From Mangifera indica (lineage: Eukaryota > Streptophyta > Magnoliopsida > Sapindales > Anacardiaceae): 64,000 nt of DNA. Below are positions 48,203 through 60,760 of this stretch, in pieces. The position numbers and the translations under genes are program-made. The DNA is taken from the NCBI RefSeq assembly GCF_011075055.1, contig NC_058141.1:13897639-13961638 (forward strand). Direction: 5' to 3'. Each line of letters starts with the position of its first letter. The stretch's first letter is position 1. The notes beneath the pieces are model-generated. The model was not told the origin of the DNA. It searched no databases and was given only the letters and a program-made list of their open reading frames with translations.

Positions 48203-48290
48203 GAGAATGAAAGGATGATTGAATATGTTTCCCTATTGGTTTGATTGCCGCGATGATGGCCATTTCTAGTAACTCTATCTGATCATTCTC
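48203..48290 (+). ncRNA. C/D box snoRNA, diverged tandem copy
   Basis: 88 nt with the identical perfect terminal stem (GAGAATGA / TCATTCTC) and D box CTGA at 48279-48282. Its middle (ccctattggtttgat) and the internal gatgatggc match the first copy. The C box (AGGATGA, 48212-48218) departs at one position, and the D-guide (ctagtaactctat) no longer matches the 18S site. Either retargeted or degenerating. Starts 154 bp after the first copy, so they probably share a transcript. Confidence 0.7.
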
Positions 48291-50657
48291 TTCTTTCTGC
48301 AACAATTTCAATCTGTGTGTTTTTGAACTCAGCACATTTCGAAGGCTTTTCAGGTTAATTTTTTATGAAACCTGTTGAGCTCAAAACATGTGCCAGATTT
48401 CGACAATGTCAATCTGTTAAAGCATCCTGCATTCTTATGCTGGATGATTGATAAGAGTTGACGAATATTTCACTAAGTCTTGTTCGTTACTCTTTTCGTT
48501 TAAATTTCTTTCTTCTGGTAATCATGTTATAAGGTTTAAACGATTTAAATATGACCATTTAATCTCATTCTATTACTATTCAATAAGATACATGATAAAG
48601 TTAGTTCACCACATTGGCTGTTGTTCAACTGGTTTGTACTGATAGATCTAGACCACTTGAATGGGTAGCCATAATAATGTTGTTCAAGTGGATGGCTAGG
48701 CTTTTTCAGGCAATTATGATCATACTACCTTTTCGCCCAGCATGTAAAGTTCTGTTTGACATTAGCTGAAACAATGGAAAATAACTAGTAATATGCCTTG
48801 TATTCTTACGAAAAAGTGCTTTTGACTGAAAAAAATCCAGCCCAAAAACAATGCCTCACCTTGCAACAGGAAAAAATTGGCCAATCCCATAAATTTAAAA
48901 AGTTAGTAATTTCCAGGTAAAACATAGATCCCACTCTGGTAACTTGAGTTGGTCCTCAAATTATTCAAAATACTTTTAAACTGTGTTATTCAAGCTATTC
49001 AACAGGAAAAAATTGGCCAATCCCATCAATGTTTCATATGACAAACAATATAACTATGTTGTTCATGCCATCATATTCATGTATTACTGACTCTCAGACG
49101 ACTGAAAATTCAAGGCCTAATCGTTTGAGTACAAAAAATCTGGACTGAGTGCAGGCAGCTGCTATAGCTAACAGCCATGCTGTCCATCTAATTCAATCAG
49201 CGAGGACATCTTATCAGAGGCTACCTGAGATGTATCAGATGCAGCTGATTGATGTTTTCCTATCAATTTCAATCGAGGACAACCTTATTTCCATGACCTC
49301 AGCCCATGGATTTGACTCAGTTTACTCGTTCTTGCTTTTGGAAAATTATTTTGTTGAATCATGGAATTATCAGAATAAAATTCTCAAGAACAGTTCTAAT
49401 CATGCCTCAGGCTTCTACTCTTGATGTTTCTATTGAAATTACACAATACCATGGATCTAACACAGCTACAATTGGGGCAGTTACAATGAGTTTTTTTTCT
49501 TTTTTAAGCACTTATGAAGTATCAGGCGTGCGCACACCTATTGGCACAAAACAGTGTTGAACAGGAAATTTCTAGGGACCTACCCAAAAAAAAAAAAAAC
49601 AAAGTTCTAGGTTGTTCAAAGTTTCTATGTTAACTTTGTATTTCTTAGGTTTAGTTCATGGTCCAAAAGATATCAGATTTGAGGCATTTACAGTGATGTA
49701 AAACCTAAAAAAGAAAAAAATGTCACTTTTAAAAATCTTTTAAAATATATTGAGGATTGTTGTATATATAAGGGGTATTTTTCAGATGTTTAAATCTCAC
49801 ATTGCTCACATATAAAGTTTTTAAGTGAATGGCAGACAAGGGGGTCGGCCTCATGTGCATAGGAATTAGGGCAAAGGCATAAGTTTTATGGAACTTGGTG
49901 GATTTTTTTTAAGTATATATTAATAGAAAATAAATTTAATAATAAAAATTGAGGTCAACGAAATCAATGTAAACTCATCTAAATAGAAATAAGATAATAA
50001 ACTATATAACTAAAGAAATAAACCGGCCCAAAAGTTAAAAAATATGCAAAATAAAAACAAAACAACCTTGTGACATAATACACTTTCCTAGGTTACGAAA
50101 ATTAAAAAGCGAAGACTCTCACTTTATATTAAAGACTTATCAAAAGTTCTTATAAAAATAGGGGTTAAGAGAAAACACCAAAACAAAACGAAACTCATAT
50201 ACAAACAAACACCTAAAAGCAAGGTCCACTAAGGAAACCAGCCCAAAGAACTCAAAACCTTTAACCGCAGAAGTTAATAGTACAGGCAAAGCCTTAAACC
50301 TTTGCTTCTTCGAGGTAGCACATGTTTAAGAAAAGGAAGGAAACTTCAAGCCAAGACATAGCAGACCATATTGAAGAACGACTAAGGCACCAATCAAAGA
50401 TAACCCGCCAGCAAGCCCACTTTTTGAATAGACCAAACAGATTTTCATATTCTGCAATCCAGGTCCTAAAAGGCTGAACTGCATCAGAGAAAACCGGAAA
50501 GCATCGATGGATCCCCTTGCATGTGAGAAATCTAGTCCATTTTCTTACCATCAATTTTAGTTATGTATTTTTTGGTTTGGTTTGGTAGAACGTTACACCA
50601 TTAATCCCATTTTAATTATGATGCCGATATATATATATAAAAGCCAAACAATGGTAT

Positions 50658-51260
50658 CGTTTTAGGCCAAAACACTGCTTCCCACCCAAGGTTTGCTGAG
50701 ATAGCAAATTCTCACCTTAAAGTTTCAAAAAGTCAGATTCTTACCTATTATATTCTTTTGTTAATGAATTTCGGTAAGCAAGAATGTTATTTAACATAAT
50801 TTCTTATATTTTCTTCTTTCTTTTCAAAATGATTTATGTGTTGAGGATGAATTATAATTTTTTAAAATATTAGAGATATAATGAATTTTTAGGGTTTTGA
50901 AATTTTGAAAAAAGTTTAGAGGTTTTTTTTTAATTTTTAAAATTTTAATATGACCCTTAATAATTTTAAAAATGATTATTACACCCAAAAAAATGAATAA
51001 AAAACAACATTTTAAGGTTAGAGTTTTGACATCTTTAAGGGGTGTAAATGATAGCTTTTTAAACTAATAAAGATATATTAGTAAATTTATAATTATATTA
51101 AATATTAATGACAGTTTTATAATTTTAATAAAAGGTCAAAATAATCAATTTTAAGAAAATCAAGTAAAATTTATAATGAAAATAGATAATAAATGAGAAT
51201 GTAACTATATAAAAACTTAAAAAGGATGAGAAGGTGTCATTTTATCAAACATGGGGTTGG
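50658..51260. mobile_element. Non-autonomous inverted-repeat element
   Basis: Left end ccaaaacactgcttcccacc followed by caaggtttgctgagatagca is an imperfect inverse of the right end, aggatgagaaggtgtcat followed by caaacatggggttggatata. About 600 bp, very AT-rich, no transposase frame. Terminal repeats of roughly 50-60 bp suggest a Mutator-like or hAT-like MITE. The target duplication is obscured by T-runs on both sides. Confidence 0.55.
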
Positions 51261-51382
51261 ATATAGTTATTTGACTTTTTTTTAATTTTATTACGGTCAA
51301 TGTTCATATATTCTAGTGCAGCCAAGTGTCATTTTTTATTTATTTCAACTAGAAAAAAAAAATTCACTTAGGACTAATATTA

Positions 51383-51480
51383 TATGTATAAATAATAATA
51401 TATTATTATATAACTAAATAATTAAAAATAAAAATAAAAAATAAAAAATATAAATATATAATATATTATTATTTATACAT
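51383..51480. mobile_element. Palindromic AT-rich element, copy C
   Basis: tatgtataaataataatata at left is the inverse of tatattattatttatacata at right, around a core of A-rich repeats. Likely the same class of hairpin element as the copies near 43 kb. Confidence 0.6.
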
Positions 51481-51517
51481 AAAAACTATACACATAATTT
51501 TATCTTTCGTTCATTTG

Positions 51518-51640
51518 TATCAATAGAGATATCTCCGTAGTTGCATCCTCTTTAAATACATTTTTCTTCCTCTTGATTTATATCAACAGAGGTATCTCCC
51601 ACACGCATCTTCTTTAAAGACGTTTTTTCTCTGCTCTCCT
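51518..51640. repeat. Two-copy tandem duplication, period about 63 bp
   Basis: tatcaatagagatatctccg at 51518 recurs as tatcaacagaggtatctccc at 51581, each followed by gcatc-tctttaaa-ac and a T-rich tail. Confidence 0.75.
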
Positions 51641-52713
51641 GGAAAAATTCCAGAAACTTGGTAACTCTTCGAAGATTATTCTCTCACATAGAATAAAATT
51701 CTTAAAGATAAGGATTCTTATTCGAATTATAAAACAATCATACGTGTCATTTAGCCTCTGTAACGATGTATATACATTATGAATTGCACCTCATATTCTG
51801 ATAATGACATATCATTGCTTAGCTTTTATGTCACTGTCGTTTCTGTATTTCTTGAGGCATGTGTATCATCAAATGAAGGCTACTTCAGCCTTGAATGATA
51901 TTCGCAAAAACAAGTCTGGTATCAGCTGTGAGAGATATATGCCTCATAAATAAGGAAATATTGTCTAAGCATGAAACTGTGGGCATCCAGTGACAAATAT
52001 AAAATATAAATATCTCTCCCAAAAGATGCTTTGTTGCTTTCTGAAATTTATACGTATTCTATCATTACAAAATTTCTGTCGTCGTGTTTCAGATACGTCC
52101 AAAAGTTACTCAAGCAAGCAAGTCCACTTGAACGATAGTAAAATTTTGCCTGCATTCCACTTCGGACAGACTTGTAGCTGGCTTTGCGCTCAATGGCTGA
52201 CTCACTCAATTTGGTCACTTTCTGATTAGATAGACTGCAAGTGCAACCCAGTTCACAGTCACTTACAAGCCAAGCATTATGTAAGTCAAGAGTTTAATCT
52301 TGAAATATCACATAATAGGTTTGAAATCATCCGGGTTCATTGTGCAGACAAAGCTTTTTTTATAGGACTGGAGATATGAGATGGATGTGAGACAACATCA
52401 TATTGAGAAATAGAGGCCAACTGTTTGAGAAGGTGAAATATAGCCACTGTCATTGCGGTGAGAACATTCCGTGGGAGCCTATCAAGATTGTGAGGGTTAC
52501 AGAAAAGTCCAAAAAGTGGGGTATCAGGTTATCTTATCAGTTTCTTTCGTTCAACATAAGAATCTTTCTACTCTTTCCTAGTGCTTGAGTTGTCATTTTC
52601 ATCTAGCGTAAGCATCTTTGAAGTTATTTACACTCTCCTTGAATTCATCACCAGCGCCTTAAATTTGGCCCTAACCGCTGAAACTTATCATCAGCACATA
52701 CCATTTTTCTAAA

Positions 52714-54002
52714 ATGGAAGTCATTTCCCGAGCCGTGAAATCTGTTTCAGAAGATTGTTCATCTTATGACAAAGCTAAGGAAGTGAAGGAGTTTGATGGG
52801 ACTAAAGCCGGAGTTAAGGGACTAGTAGACTCTGGTGTAATCAAGATTCCTAGATTTTTCATCCATTCCCAAGAAAGCCTCCCAAAATCGTCTGAAACTA
52901 GTAAAATTTGCCTACAAATTCCACTGATAGATCTTCAAGGCTTCGAAGGTTGTCGACTAACCGAGATAGTGACTAAAATTCGTGAAGCGTCAGAAACATG
53001 GGGCTTCTTTCAAGTGATTAACCACACAGTTCCAGTCAGTGTTATGGAAGACATGATAGAAGGGGTGAGAGGATTCCATGAACAACCCAAAGAAGTGAAG
53101 ATGGAGATGTACTCTCGTGACAACGATAAACATGTAAGGTACTTTTGCAATGGAGATCTACTGGTGGCAAAAACAGCAGCAAATTGGCGGGATTCAATAG
53201 CATTTGATTTCCACGATGGTCAACTGGACCCTCAGTTCTTTCCTCAGATATGCAGGTATAGATATATATAAAAAGACCCTTGAGGCAACTTTGTAATTAA
53301 TTGAATCTGGCATTGGCTGTTTTGCAGAAAAGCAGTAAGCGAGTACATACAACATATGATCAGACTGAGAACAATTTTAGCAGCTCTAATATCAGATGCT
53401 TTAGGGCTACCAAGTGACCATTTAGCAAGCATGGAATGCATGGAGACAGAATCCTTGTTGTGCCATTACTACCCACCTTGTCCAGAGCCAGATTTGACAC
53501 TTGGTACAGCCAAGCATACGGACCCATCATTTCTCACTATTCTTTTGCAAGACAATATCGGTGGACTCCAGGTTCTTCATCAAAATCACTGGATCGATGT
53601 CCCCTTTGAACAGGGAGCTTTGGTCATCAACATAGGTGACTTCATTCAGGTAGGTGGGAGGGATAATCAAACTAATTTGTACACATGCAGACCTTTCAAT
53701 GTTCTAGCTTAAGAATAAATTTTTTTTTTCTCCTTTTTGTGTAGCTTATCACCAATGACAAATTCAAAAGCGTGGAGCACAGGGTACTGGCAGGAAGCGT
53801 CGGACCAAGAATATCAGTTGCTTGCCTTTTCTATCCAAGTACGATGAAAAAATTTAAACCCTATGGACCAATAAAAGAGCTTCTATCTCAGTCTGATCAT
53901 CCACCCATTTACAGAGCAACTACTTTTGCTGAATTTATGGCACATTTCCGGTCCAAAGGGCTAGACGGTAACTCAACCCTTGCTCATTTTAAATTAGAAT
54001 GA
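52714..54002 (+). CDS. 2-oxoglutarate/Fe(II) dioxygenase, ACC-oxidase-homolog type
   Basis: Soluble 2-oxoglutarate-dependent dioxygenase of the plant DOXC class (1-aminocyclopropane-1-carboxylate oxidase homolog, At1g06620/E8 type); substrate unknown. Three exons, 52714-53255, 53328-53649 and 53745-54002, join at GT-AG in phases 2 and 0 to give 373 residues, normal for the family. Visible: [23 protein letters not shown] (family N-terminal signature), IPLIDLQGF, the DIOX_N motif [37 protein letters not shown] with the iron ligands H244 and D246, the third ligand H300 in VEHRVLA, and the 2-oxoglutarate R-x-S pair R310/S312 in PRISVACLF. Every catalytic residue is present and no damage was seen. 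It converges with the bHLH gene (about 390 bp between stops). Not a true ACC oxidase. Confidence 0.93.
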
Positions 54003-54392
54003 CTTATGGTTGAAATAAATTAGCCAATAATGATAATATTATATAAAATATTTTGCTTTGTTTTAGTTTTCTAATCATATCATAGCTCACCTTAACCATC
54101 ATTAAGACCTGAAAGACCAATTAAAGAAGTTGGCAGCAACCATTACAACTACAGAGAACTGGATTTCTAAGGCACTCTTATTACAATTATCAAGCTTTCA
54201 AACCAATGGACTTGATGGCATCTCCACACAAAATAAGAAAAAGCAAAAATGATCTTTGATATTACAGTTTTCTTTTGATCTCCCCTCTTTTGGTTATAAA
54301 AATGAAGTCAGGGGCCAAATGCCATAAAGATCAGAAATGTCTCACAGAGGAACCAATGTGAATGTCTCCCAAGAGATGGCCAGCCTCTTTTG
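54003..54392. other. Shared 3' flank of convergent genes
   Basis: About 390 bp between two facing stop codons. It must hold both 3' ends; AT-rich stretches at about 54,030-54,060 suit the plus-strand gene. Nothing else seen. Confidence 0.5.
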
Positions 54393-57300
54393 TTAGTTGC
54401 ACATAGTCTTTGATTGCAATATTTGTGCAAGAGACCACAGGACATCCATTCTTCGCACAATTCTGTTTTCCTGTCCCTGTATTCATCAAAAGTTCAAGAT
54501 TATTTCAAGATTAAGCAATGATTTACACAATGATCTGACTTTGTGAAAGGATTAATATAACATCCTAGTCCACTAATCCAGCCTATTGTCAAGATAAAGC
54601 CATGCAGCCCACATGCACAACCAGGGCTTTGTGTTTTTTTTTTTTTTCCAGAAAATATATAACACATGATTCATCCAGAAGATATGGATCATACCTCAAC
54701 CACAAAATATATCCATGTCTTATCACCATGCGCTTCTGTAACTCCTTTTAAGATTGTCAGACCCAAGCTCCTGATGGCTTCTGCTATCTCAAGAAAGTGA
54801 CTGCATTCCTCGCACAGCATCTGAACAAATCAACCAGCACACTTATAAAACTTAGCTTTCCATTTGTAAGATTATTTTGTTATATCTTATTTTCATTTAT
54901 TATCTGTATAGATTATATACTAATTATAGAAACACTTGTGCATCCACCAAAACAATAACTAGTTGCAAAAGTACATACATGACTTATACATACCTCAACA
55001 AGCATCTGTCCATTCCTGTTTAGGTTCTCCACAACAATTGAACAAACTTTCAGATGGCTTCCTACCTCTACAGCCCAGCTTGAACCTTGTTCATAGTTGG
55101 ATGAATCCTGAATGCTTGTAACTTTCTGCCGCATCTGAGAAATAGCAACAACATGTCAACAGGAAGAACAACTGAGGAACACACCCAAGAAAAAGAAATT
55201 ATTTTTTATATGCTCTTCCTATGGGCCATGGAATTTGGAATGCCCTGGCTACCAAATATCATTGCAAAGCCAAACAATTCATCAAATAGGATATACATGA
55301 CAAGACAATCACAGAATGGTTGGCTTCCCATTCCCAAAAACTGCTTGCTGCCCTTACAGAGAAATAAAGAAGCTTGATTTTCAGAACAGTTGTACAAAGT
55401 TTGCAGAAACTGTTCTCTAAACAACCTTCGTTTCATCATCTTACCAGTAAAAAATATATTCATAGTATACAAATGTGAATTTAGCAATCAGAGAGCCTTT
55501 TTGGTAGAAATCACTAGAGAAAATAAGCCCCCAAAAAATTCGAATTTAGCAATTAGGCTTCCTGAGTTCTTTGTTTACCAAACCAGAGGGTCAAGATAAT
55601 CTAGGATCTAGATGTCTGAACCTTTTACCTTTGACTCAGCACATTTGCTGAGCTTGTCAACATGCTTAGTGATGCTTTGCAGAAAGAGCATGTGCTTGAT
55701 TGTTCGCTCCAGCAAGGAATCAATACTACACTGCAAATTTTTTGAATTTTTCAGCACATATCATGGAAAGATTTTAAATAATAAAGTATTGAAAATATCA
55801 CAGTGGAAATGTTCAAATACCTTTGATCCATTTGGCACAAGCTCTCTCAGCTCCTTGATACGATCCTGAATCAGTTGTCTGTCCCTTGGCCTAGGCCTAC
55901 AATTTTCACCAGGTCTAGCCCTCTTTTTGTTGTTCTTAGCTGGTTCTGAAGACCTGTCCAACTGTTCACTACAAGTGCTTGGACAAGTTGATGAAAACCC
56001 TTTTGAAGATATCACACCACACACATCTGATGAACTCAAGCACTTCTTTATGTCTTCTTCTACAAAAGAGGATTGATTTATTGAATAATCTACTGAATTA
56101 ACAGTATGCTTAGTCTGGCTAGAAGGCTCAGGCATTTTTTCAGCAGTCAACAGTGACTGTGACTGCATTGATTTACAGAATAATCTATCGCTTTTAACAT
56201 CACTGCCACCATGGCAAACATTAGCTACTACTGCTTCTAGAAGACTCTCTGAGCCAGAGCCAAATGACAAGTGGCTGCTGCTTATCACCTCTGGCATCTC
56301 AATGGTTTCTCCAGCATCAGCATTTTCTGGTTCTCTTTCATTATAGATACCTTTCTTCAGAAAAGCAGGTCCTAGTGCTTCATGCAGCTCAGAACCAGCA
56401 GAGAACTTCAAAGATGTGTCTGATGGGTTTAAGTGATTGAATTCAGTTTGATTCCCTAACTTCTCGAGATCTTTATGGAATTTCAAATATGATGATTCAG
56501 ATACACACAACATCCCATTTTGATAAGAATCCATACATTCAAACTTAACTCTGTTATTAAGAGTAGAGTCAAGCGGGTTTGAAGAGAAATATGCATGATC
56601 AACAACAAACTTTTCAGCTGGAAATGCAACACTACATAAATTTATGCTATTGATGACAGAACTGATTGAAGATGGAGGGACACCTTGCTCTGATACTGTG
56701 CCTAAATCTTTCCAGCTATTAATCTCCCTTTCTCTCATCTGGTCCCCAATCAAATCTATCACCATTTCATTCTGATGCTGCAAATTGATAACATTTGATT
56801 TTGGCTGAAGTAATTTGTCACTTCCATCACTACCTAGGGCAGAAAATTGAATCCCTCCATGCTTATTGACCACTTTAACAGCTGTTTTAGGCTGAGTACC
56901 AGACACAGAGCATATATAAGAATTATCACCATGTTTCTCAACGTATGGGAACATGGGAAACTGAACATTTGTTTTTTCATTGTTTACAACTTTATCTGAA
57001 TTGCTCATGCAATTAGGAATAGTTTCTGAATTTAAACTCTCAGTAGGAAAATCTGGCTGAAAGAGAGAAAGAAAGATATTATTATTCTCATCATTTACAT
57101 GTACTTTATATGCTAAACAACAGTAAATGCAGATCTGTGCTAAAAAGGTAAACATGCTAGAAAGAAAGAAAGATACCAGGGATAATGCATTCTTCATACT
57201 ACATTGCATTGAACTAGAAACGTGCTCTACTGAAAAATCTTTAAGGGTGAAAAAGATATCTCTGATATGAGTCACCAGTTTCATATCCTCACTGACCTGC

Positions 57301-59992
57301 TCCACCCGATAATAAATAAATAAGCAAATATATACTCATAAATAGAAAAGGGTAAAACAAATAGGTCTAAATACAGGTAGACAATGAGTTGCTGGTCAAT
57401 TTAAAGCAAATATGTGACATATTTAACCTCATGGCAGTGAATGCTGAATGCAAAAACTCCAGGAACCTTTTGACAACCATAGTGATGTATCCAGCACATA
57501 CTACTAAGAGTTCCAAATAGTCAAGCCAAAACACACCCCCTTTTTTTCATTGCTTGGTAAGCAAAATATATACTGATGAATCACCAACCAAGTATAAAAT
57601 AAGAAAAAGAAAAAGATACTTCAAACAAAAATACAAGGCCTTGAAGTGAATCATGTATGTGTGTGATTCATTAGCATGTTCCAGGAAAGTCAATAAGCAA
57701 AATCAACCGTACACGATGATTAAGGTTTTCTGTGCTTTAAAAAGTCATTACAGGAAGATTAAACATTCAATTTGTTGGCCAAAATCCAACTTGGCATTGG
57801 GGCCAGTCTTCCTGTGATACATGGTATGCACACTGCCCTCACTTTAGTAGGCCACCAATCCATTTCCTAAAAATTTCACACAGAAAAGTTCTCTACTTCT
57901 GCTTCTCATCCATAGCTAGTTTGGATTCATTAAGAGATTTATATCTTTCATAAAATGTTCGTCTCATAAGAACAGATTGAACAGACGAAGTAAAGGATCT
58001 TTTTAAAGTGTAAACCATTACATTTTCAAGCACTGATTCAAACCCCATCGGAAACCTACAGATATCAAGTTTAATATATAATATGCATAATTCTGATGGT
58101 GCACTAAGAAGGATAGAAGTCATCTTACTTTATTCAGAGAACCAATCTGTACAACTCCATGTGGACCAACAGCAACAACAACAATGGTCTATAGAAAAGA
58201 AAAATACTACTTTGTCAGAAAGATGCTTTGACAAGCTATAAGGTGGCAGAAAGGCCAACCTACTTAATAAAAGAAAGTGTTCCACAACTCAAGAATGGTG
58301 TCTTTCATTGTGCAGATGACAATCCACAATCACTACACAAGAAGATAGAAGTTTGATACATTTCTTATCTTTTAGGAGTAAACTTATAATGAATTACAAG
58401 TTCTAAGTTGTTTCAAATTGAGGCCATGAAACCAAAAAATAAAATAAACAAATTAGACATTTGAAATAAGACTGAAAGCCTTTGTTTCCATTAAAAGCAA
58501 GCAGTAGGGCTTGGAGTGCAAAATGTTAACCCCAACAAGTGACAAACCAAGGATGAGCTAAACTGAAAAAAATTGAGATATTTACCAAGTAGAAAATTAT
58601 CGTCGAGATAAAAATGACAAAGTGTCAACTGAAGAAACTATAATGTGAAGAGTTCTTTATTTATTTACCATAAGAAACAAGTAAAATGTAAAGGTTAGCC
58701 AAAGAGATTATCAAAAAGAGATAAGAAACTCCATGATTCATAGAAGAAAAAAAAGTAAATGCACTACTAAAAGAATGCAATGGAGATCACCACAAGAGCA
58801 ATTGTTAGACAAAAATGATATATGGTGACGTCATATCCATCACTACTTCAGATGGGTGTACATGAGAATTAAAATGGTAAAAACAGAGCCAGCACTCATG
58901 AATATGACCTATTGCATTGCTGATGCAAGCCAAGAACAAAGTGATAAAAAAGAGTTGGTGCCTAACAAAGTGAGGATGTCCTAATTCTCACTTATTTTGC
59001 TAAATACTTGCTTAATCAATACTAAAACAAATTACACTTCAAAAAAATAATACTAATAATAAAGGAAAATACAGCAAGCATACCCTGATCCCAGCTAAAA
59101 ATTGGCTTTGCCAACCATCACAGAACTGAAAAATACACAATCAAAGATTCCTTATAAGAATGATTTGAGAACAAAACAAATTTCAAAATAACTATAAAAT
59201 ATTATCCTTTTCAACAGGAAAAAGGAACTAAAATTATTCAATACAATTGCATAATAATTAGCAAACCTCAATGGATGAACAAGAACCAGTAACATGTTGA
59301 TCTGCAAAGATCCACTGATGTTTTCCAGTAACCGCAACCTGCCCAACAATCCTGTAAAACAAATGAGAAAATCGACTGAGTTTGTGGAAATCTTAAGAGA
59401 CATTCGTTCACTCATCTTTAAGTTCTCAACAATTAAGCCCTTATTAGCATGTTATTCAACCTCTTACTTGGAATTCAATCGAACTAGAGGTTATGCTAGA
59501 GTCTCACCATATTCACCAATTCCATACTAACAAACACAGCATTAGCAGCTTTTCATCATTATTAAGCCAAAATACAGAAAACTGAATACTTATTCATGAG
59601 TAAAAAAGGACATACCCTTCCCCCAAGGAATACACATGATAAGACATTTTTGCCACAGCCAACCCAAGGGGATCATGTGAATAATGCCCACCATGCATAT
59701 TTTCAAGTGTCTCATATGAAGGCTTATTCCCTAAAGAATCAAGTTGTTCACAATTGTCATAGTAACCATCTTCCCATGTCAACACCCTGCATCGAATTCA
59801 ACAACACGGAACAAAATCACATAAACACCTTTCTTGCTTTCCGAAATAGCATTTTATTAAGAAACTTTACATTGCTTATTAAACTCACATGCGAGCCCGA
59901 TGTTTGAGCTTCCAAAAGACGGCGTACTTCCACTCCCTATTGAAACAGAGGCTTTTAAGTACTTGGTGCAGCTCAGGACTACCAGTATTCAT
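54393..59992 (-). CDS. LONESOME HIGHWAY-like bHLH transcription factor (bHLH155/LHL type)
   Basis: Atypical bHLH of the LHW group; LHW forms heterodimers with TMO5-type bHLHs to drive vascular cell divisions and cytokinin synthesis. Eleven minus-strand exons join cleanly: 59889-59992, 59616-59786, 59267-59351, 59084-59125, 58129-58188, 57177-57296, 55821-57056, 55629-55730, 54994-55134, 54695-54820 and 54393-54476, giving 756 residues. The N-terminal bHLH-MYC_N domain (about 5-155) has EWKYAVFWKLKHRARM, VLTWEDGYYD, GIVGQVAVTGKHQWI, FCDGWQSQFLAGIRTIVVVA and VGPHGVVQIGS. A long Ser-rich variable exon follows. The basic helix-loop-helix (about 580-635) reads RPRPRDRQLIQDRIKELREL...CSIDSLLERTIKHMLFLQ and lacks the E-box-contacting Glu, as in LHW. 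The C-terminus is ACT-like (MLCEECSHFLEIAEAIRSLG) and ends MDVLWSLAQILQSKTM. It matches the bHLH155/EMB1444 subgroup at least as well as LHW. No damage seen. Confidence 0.93.
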
Positions 59993-60142
59993 CTTTTTTC
60001 CTCAATGGAAAACACAAATCGTGAAAAACTAAAACACACGGAACTGTCACCTCTCTTTTCTCTCGAAACAACAAAAAGAAAATACAAAAACACAACGCCC
60101 CTCGGCCCCGTCTCGTTGATTGTGTTCAGCCTGAAGCTAAGC

Positions 60143-60247
60143 CTAGCTGCCTCTATAAGACCCTCTACCAGCTTGCTTTCTCCGCAACCCAGCCCGCGGC
60201 TTTATCGGTGGTCCTACTGTTGCCAGTAAAAGCCAACCCCTGCCCAT
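60143..60247 (-). CDS. Upstream ORF in the bHLH leader (34 aa)
   Basis: In the presumed leader, ATG at 60245-60247 opens a 34-codon frame to TAG at 60143-60145, 150 nt before the main start. The peptide is short and basic: MGRGWLLLATVGPP at the front and RKQAGRGSYRGS at the end. Arabidopsis genes of this bHLH group (At2g31280, At1g06150, At2g27230) are known to carry conserved-peptide uORFs, so this is a good candidate for the same control element. I have not aligned it. Confidence 0.55.
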   Translation of the reverse strand: MGRGWLLLATVGPPIKPRAGLRRKQAGRGSYRGS

Positions 60248-60760
60248 CCCTCCTCTCCTCAACCAACCTCACTCAACCGCCAACAACTTTTTTTACAAAC
60301 CCTAACTTATTCAAAATTCTCCTCGCTCAATGACCAACAATCACTACAAAAAAAAAAAATCAAATTTCCTAACAACGCGGAGATTCTGTCACTTGTGTTC
60401 GATTGTGCCATAAAAAAAAAACTATAAGGAATTTTCTCCGAGATTGAATAAAGAAAAAACGAAATTAACTAACTGTTTCAGGAAAAAACAGAGTACAGTG
60501 TGGGTAAGACTAGCTTATATCCGACGACATGGATCAATCAACCAAGCGAATCACAGAATCAATTTCTGAAAAAAATTGAAAATTGAAAATCCTTTTCAGT
60601 CTCAGGAACAGAAAATGGAAGGTATAAGATACATAGATTAATAATAAAATTTAAATTGTATGTGAAACGGAAAGCAGAAGAGAAGTTTATGAGTGAAAAC
60701 AAAGACTGAGTTAGAAAGAATGTTTTTTGCTATTGTTTGACATAACGTCGCTTTTTATAC
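60248..60760 (-). promoter_or_regulatory. bHLH leader and core promoter
   Basis: A minus-strand TATAAAAA at 60752-60759 would place transcription start near 60,725, making a leader of about 730 nt (less if an intron is removed). Two further minus-strand ATGs (at 60,411 and about 60,530) open short frames of 34 and 6 codons, but they may be intronic. Confidence 0.45.

Larger units (their letters stand above)
48291..52713. other. Spacer between the snoRNA pair and the dioxygenase gene
   Basis: No protein-coding gene was recognised. An 86-codon minus-strand frame at 50294-50554 is Trp/Leu/Cys-rich and could be a scrap of an old retroelement, but I cannot place it. Contains the inverted-repeat element at 50.66-51.26 kb, a palindrome at 51.38 kb and a 63-bp duplication at 51.5 kb. 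The last few hundred bases should hold the dioxygenase promoter. Confidence 0.4.

Noticed and set aside
48414..48470. A third snoRNA after the pair (tgatgat-like box near 48,443)
   Set aside because: No closing stem and no properly placed D box.
50294..50554. 86-codon minus-strand frame with many Trp
   Set aside because: Faintly protein-like but without a family; may be a retroelement scrap, not enough to call.
52714..54002. True ACC oxidase (ethylene synthesis)
   Set aside because: The N-terminal [15 protein letters not shown] signature and 373-residue length mark the ACC-oxidase-homolog group, not ACO.
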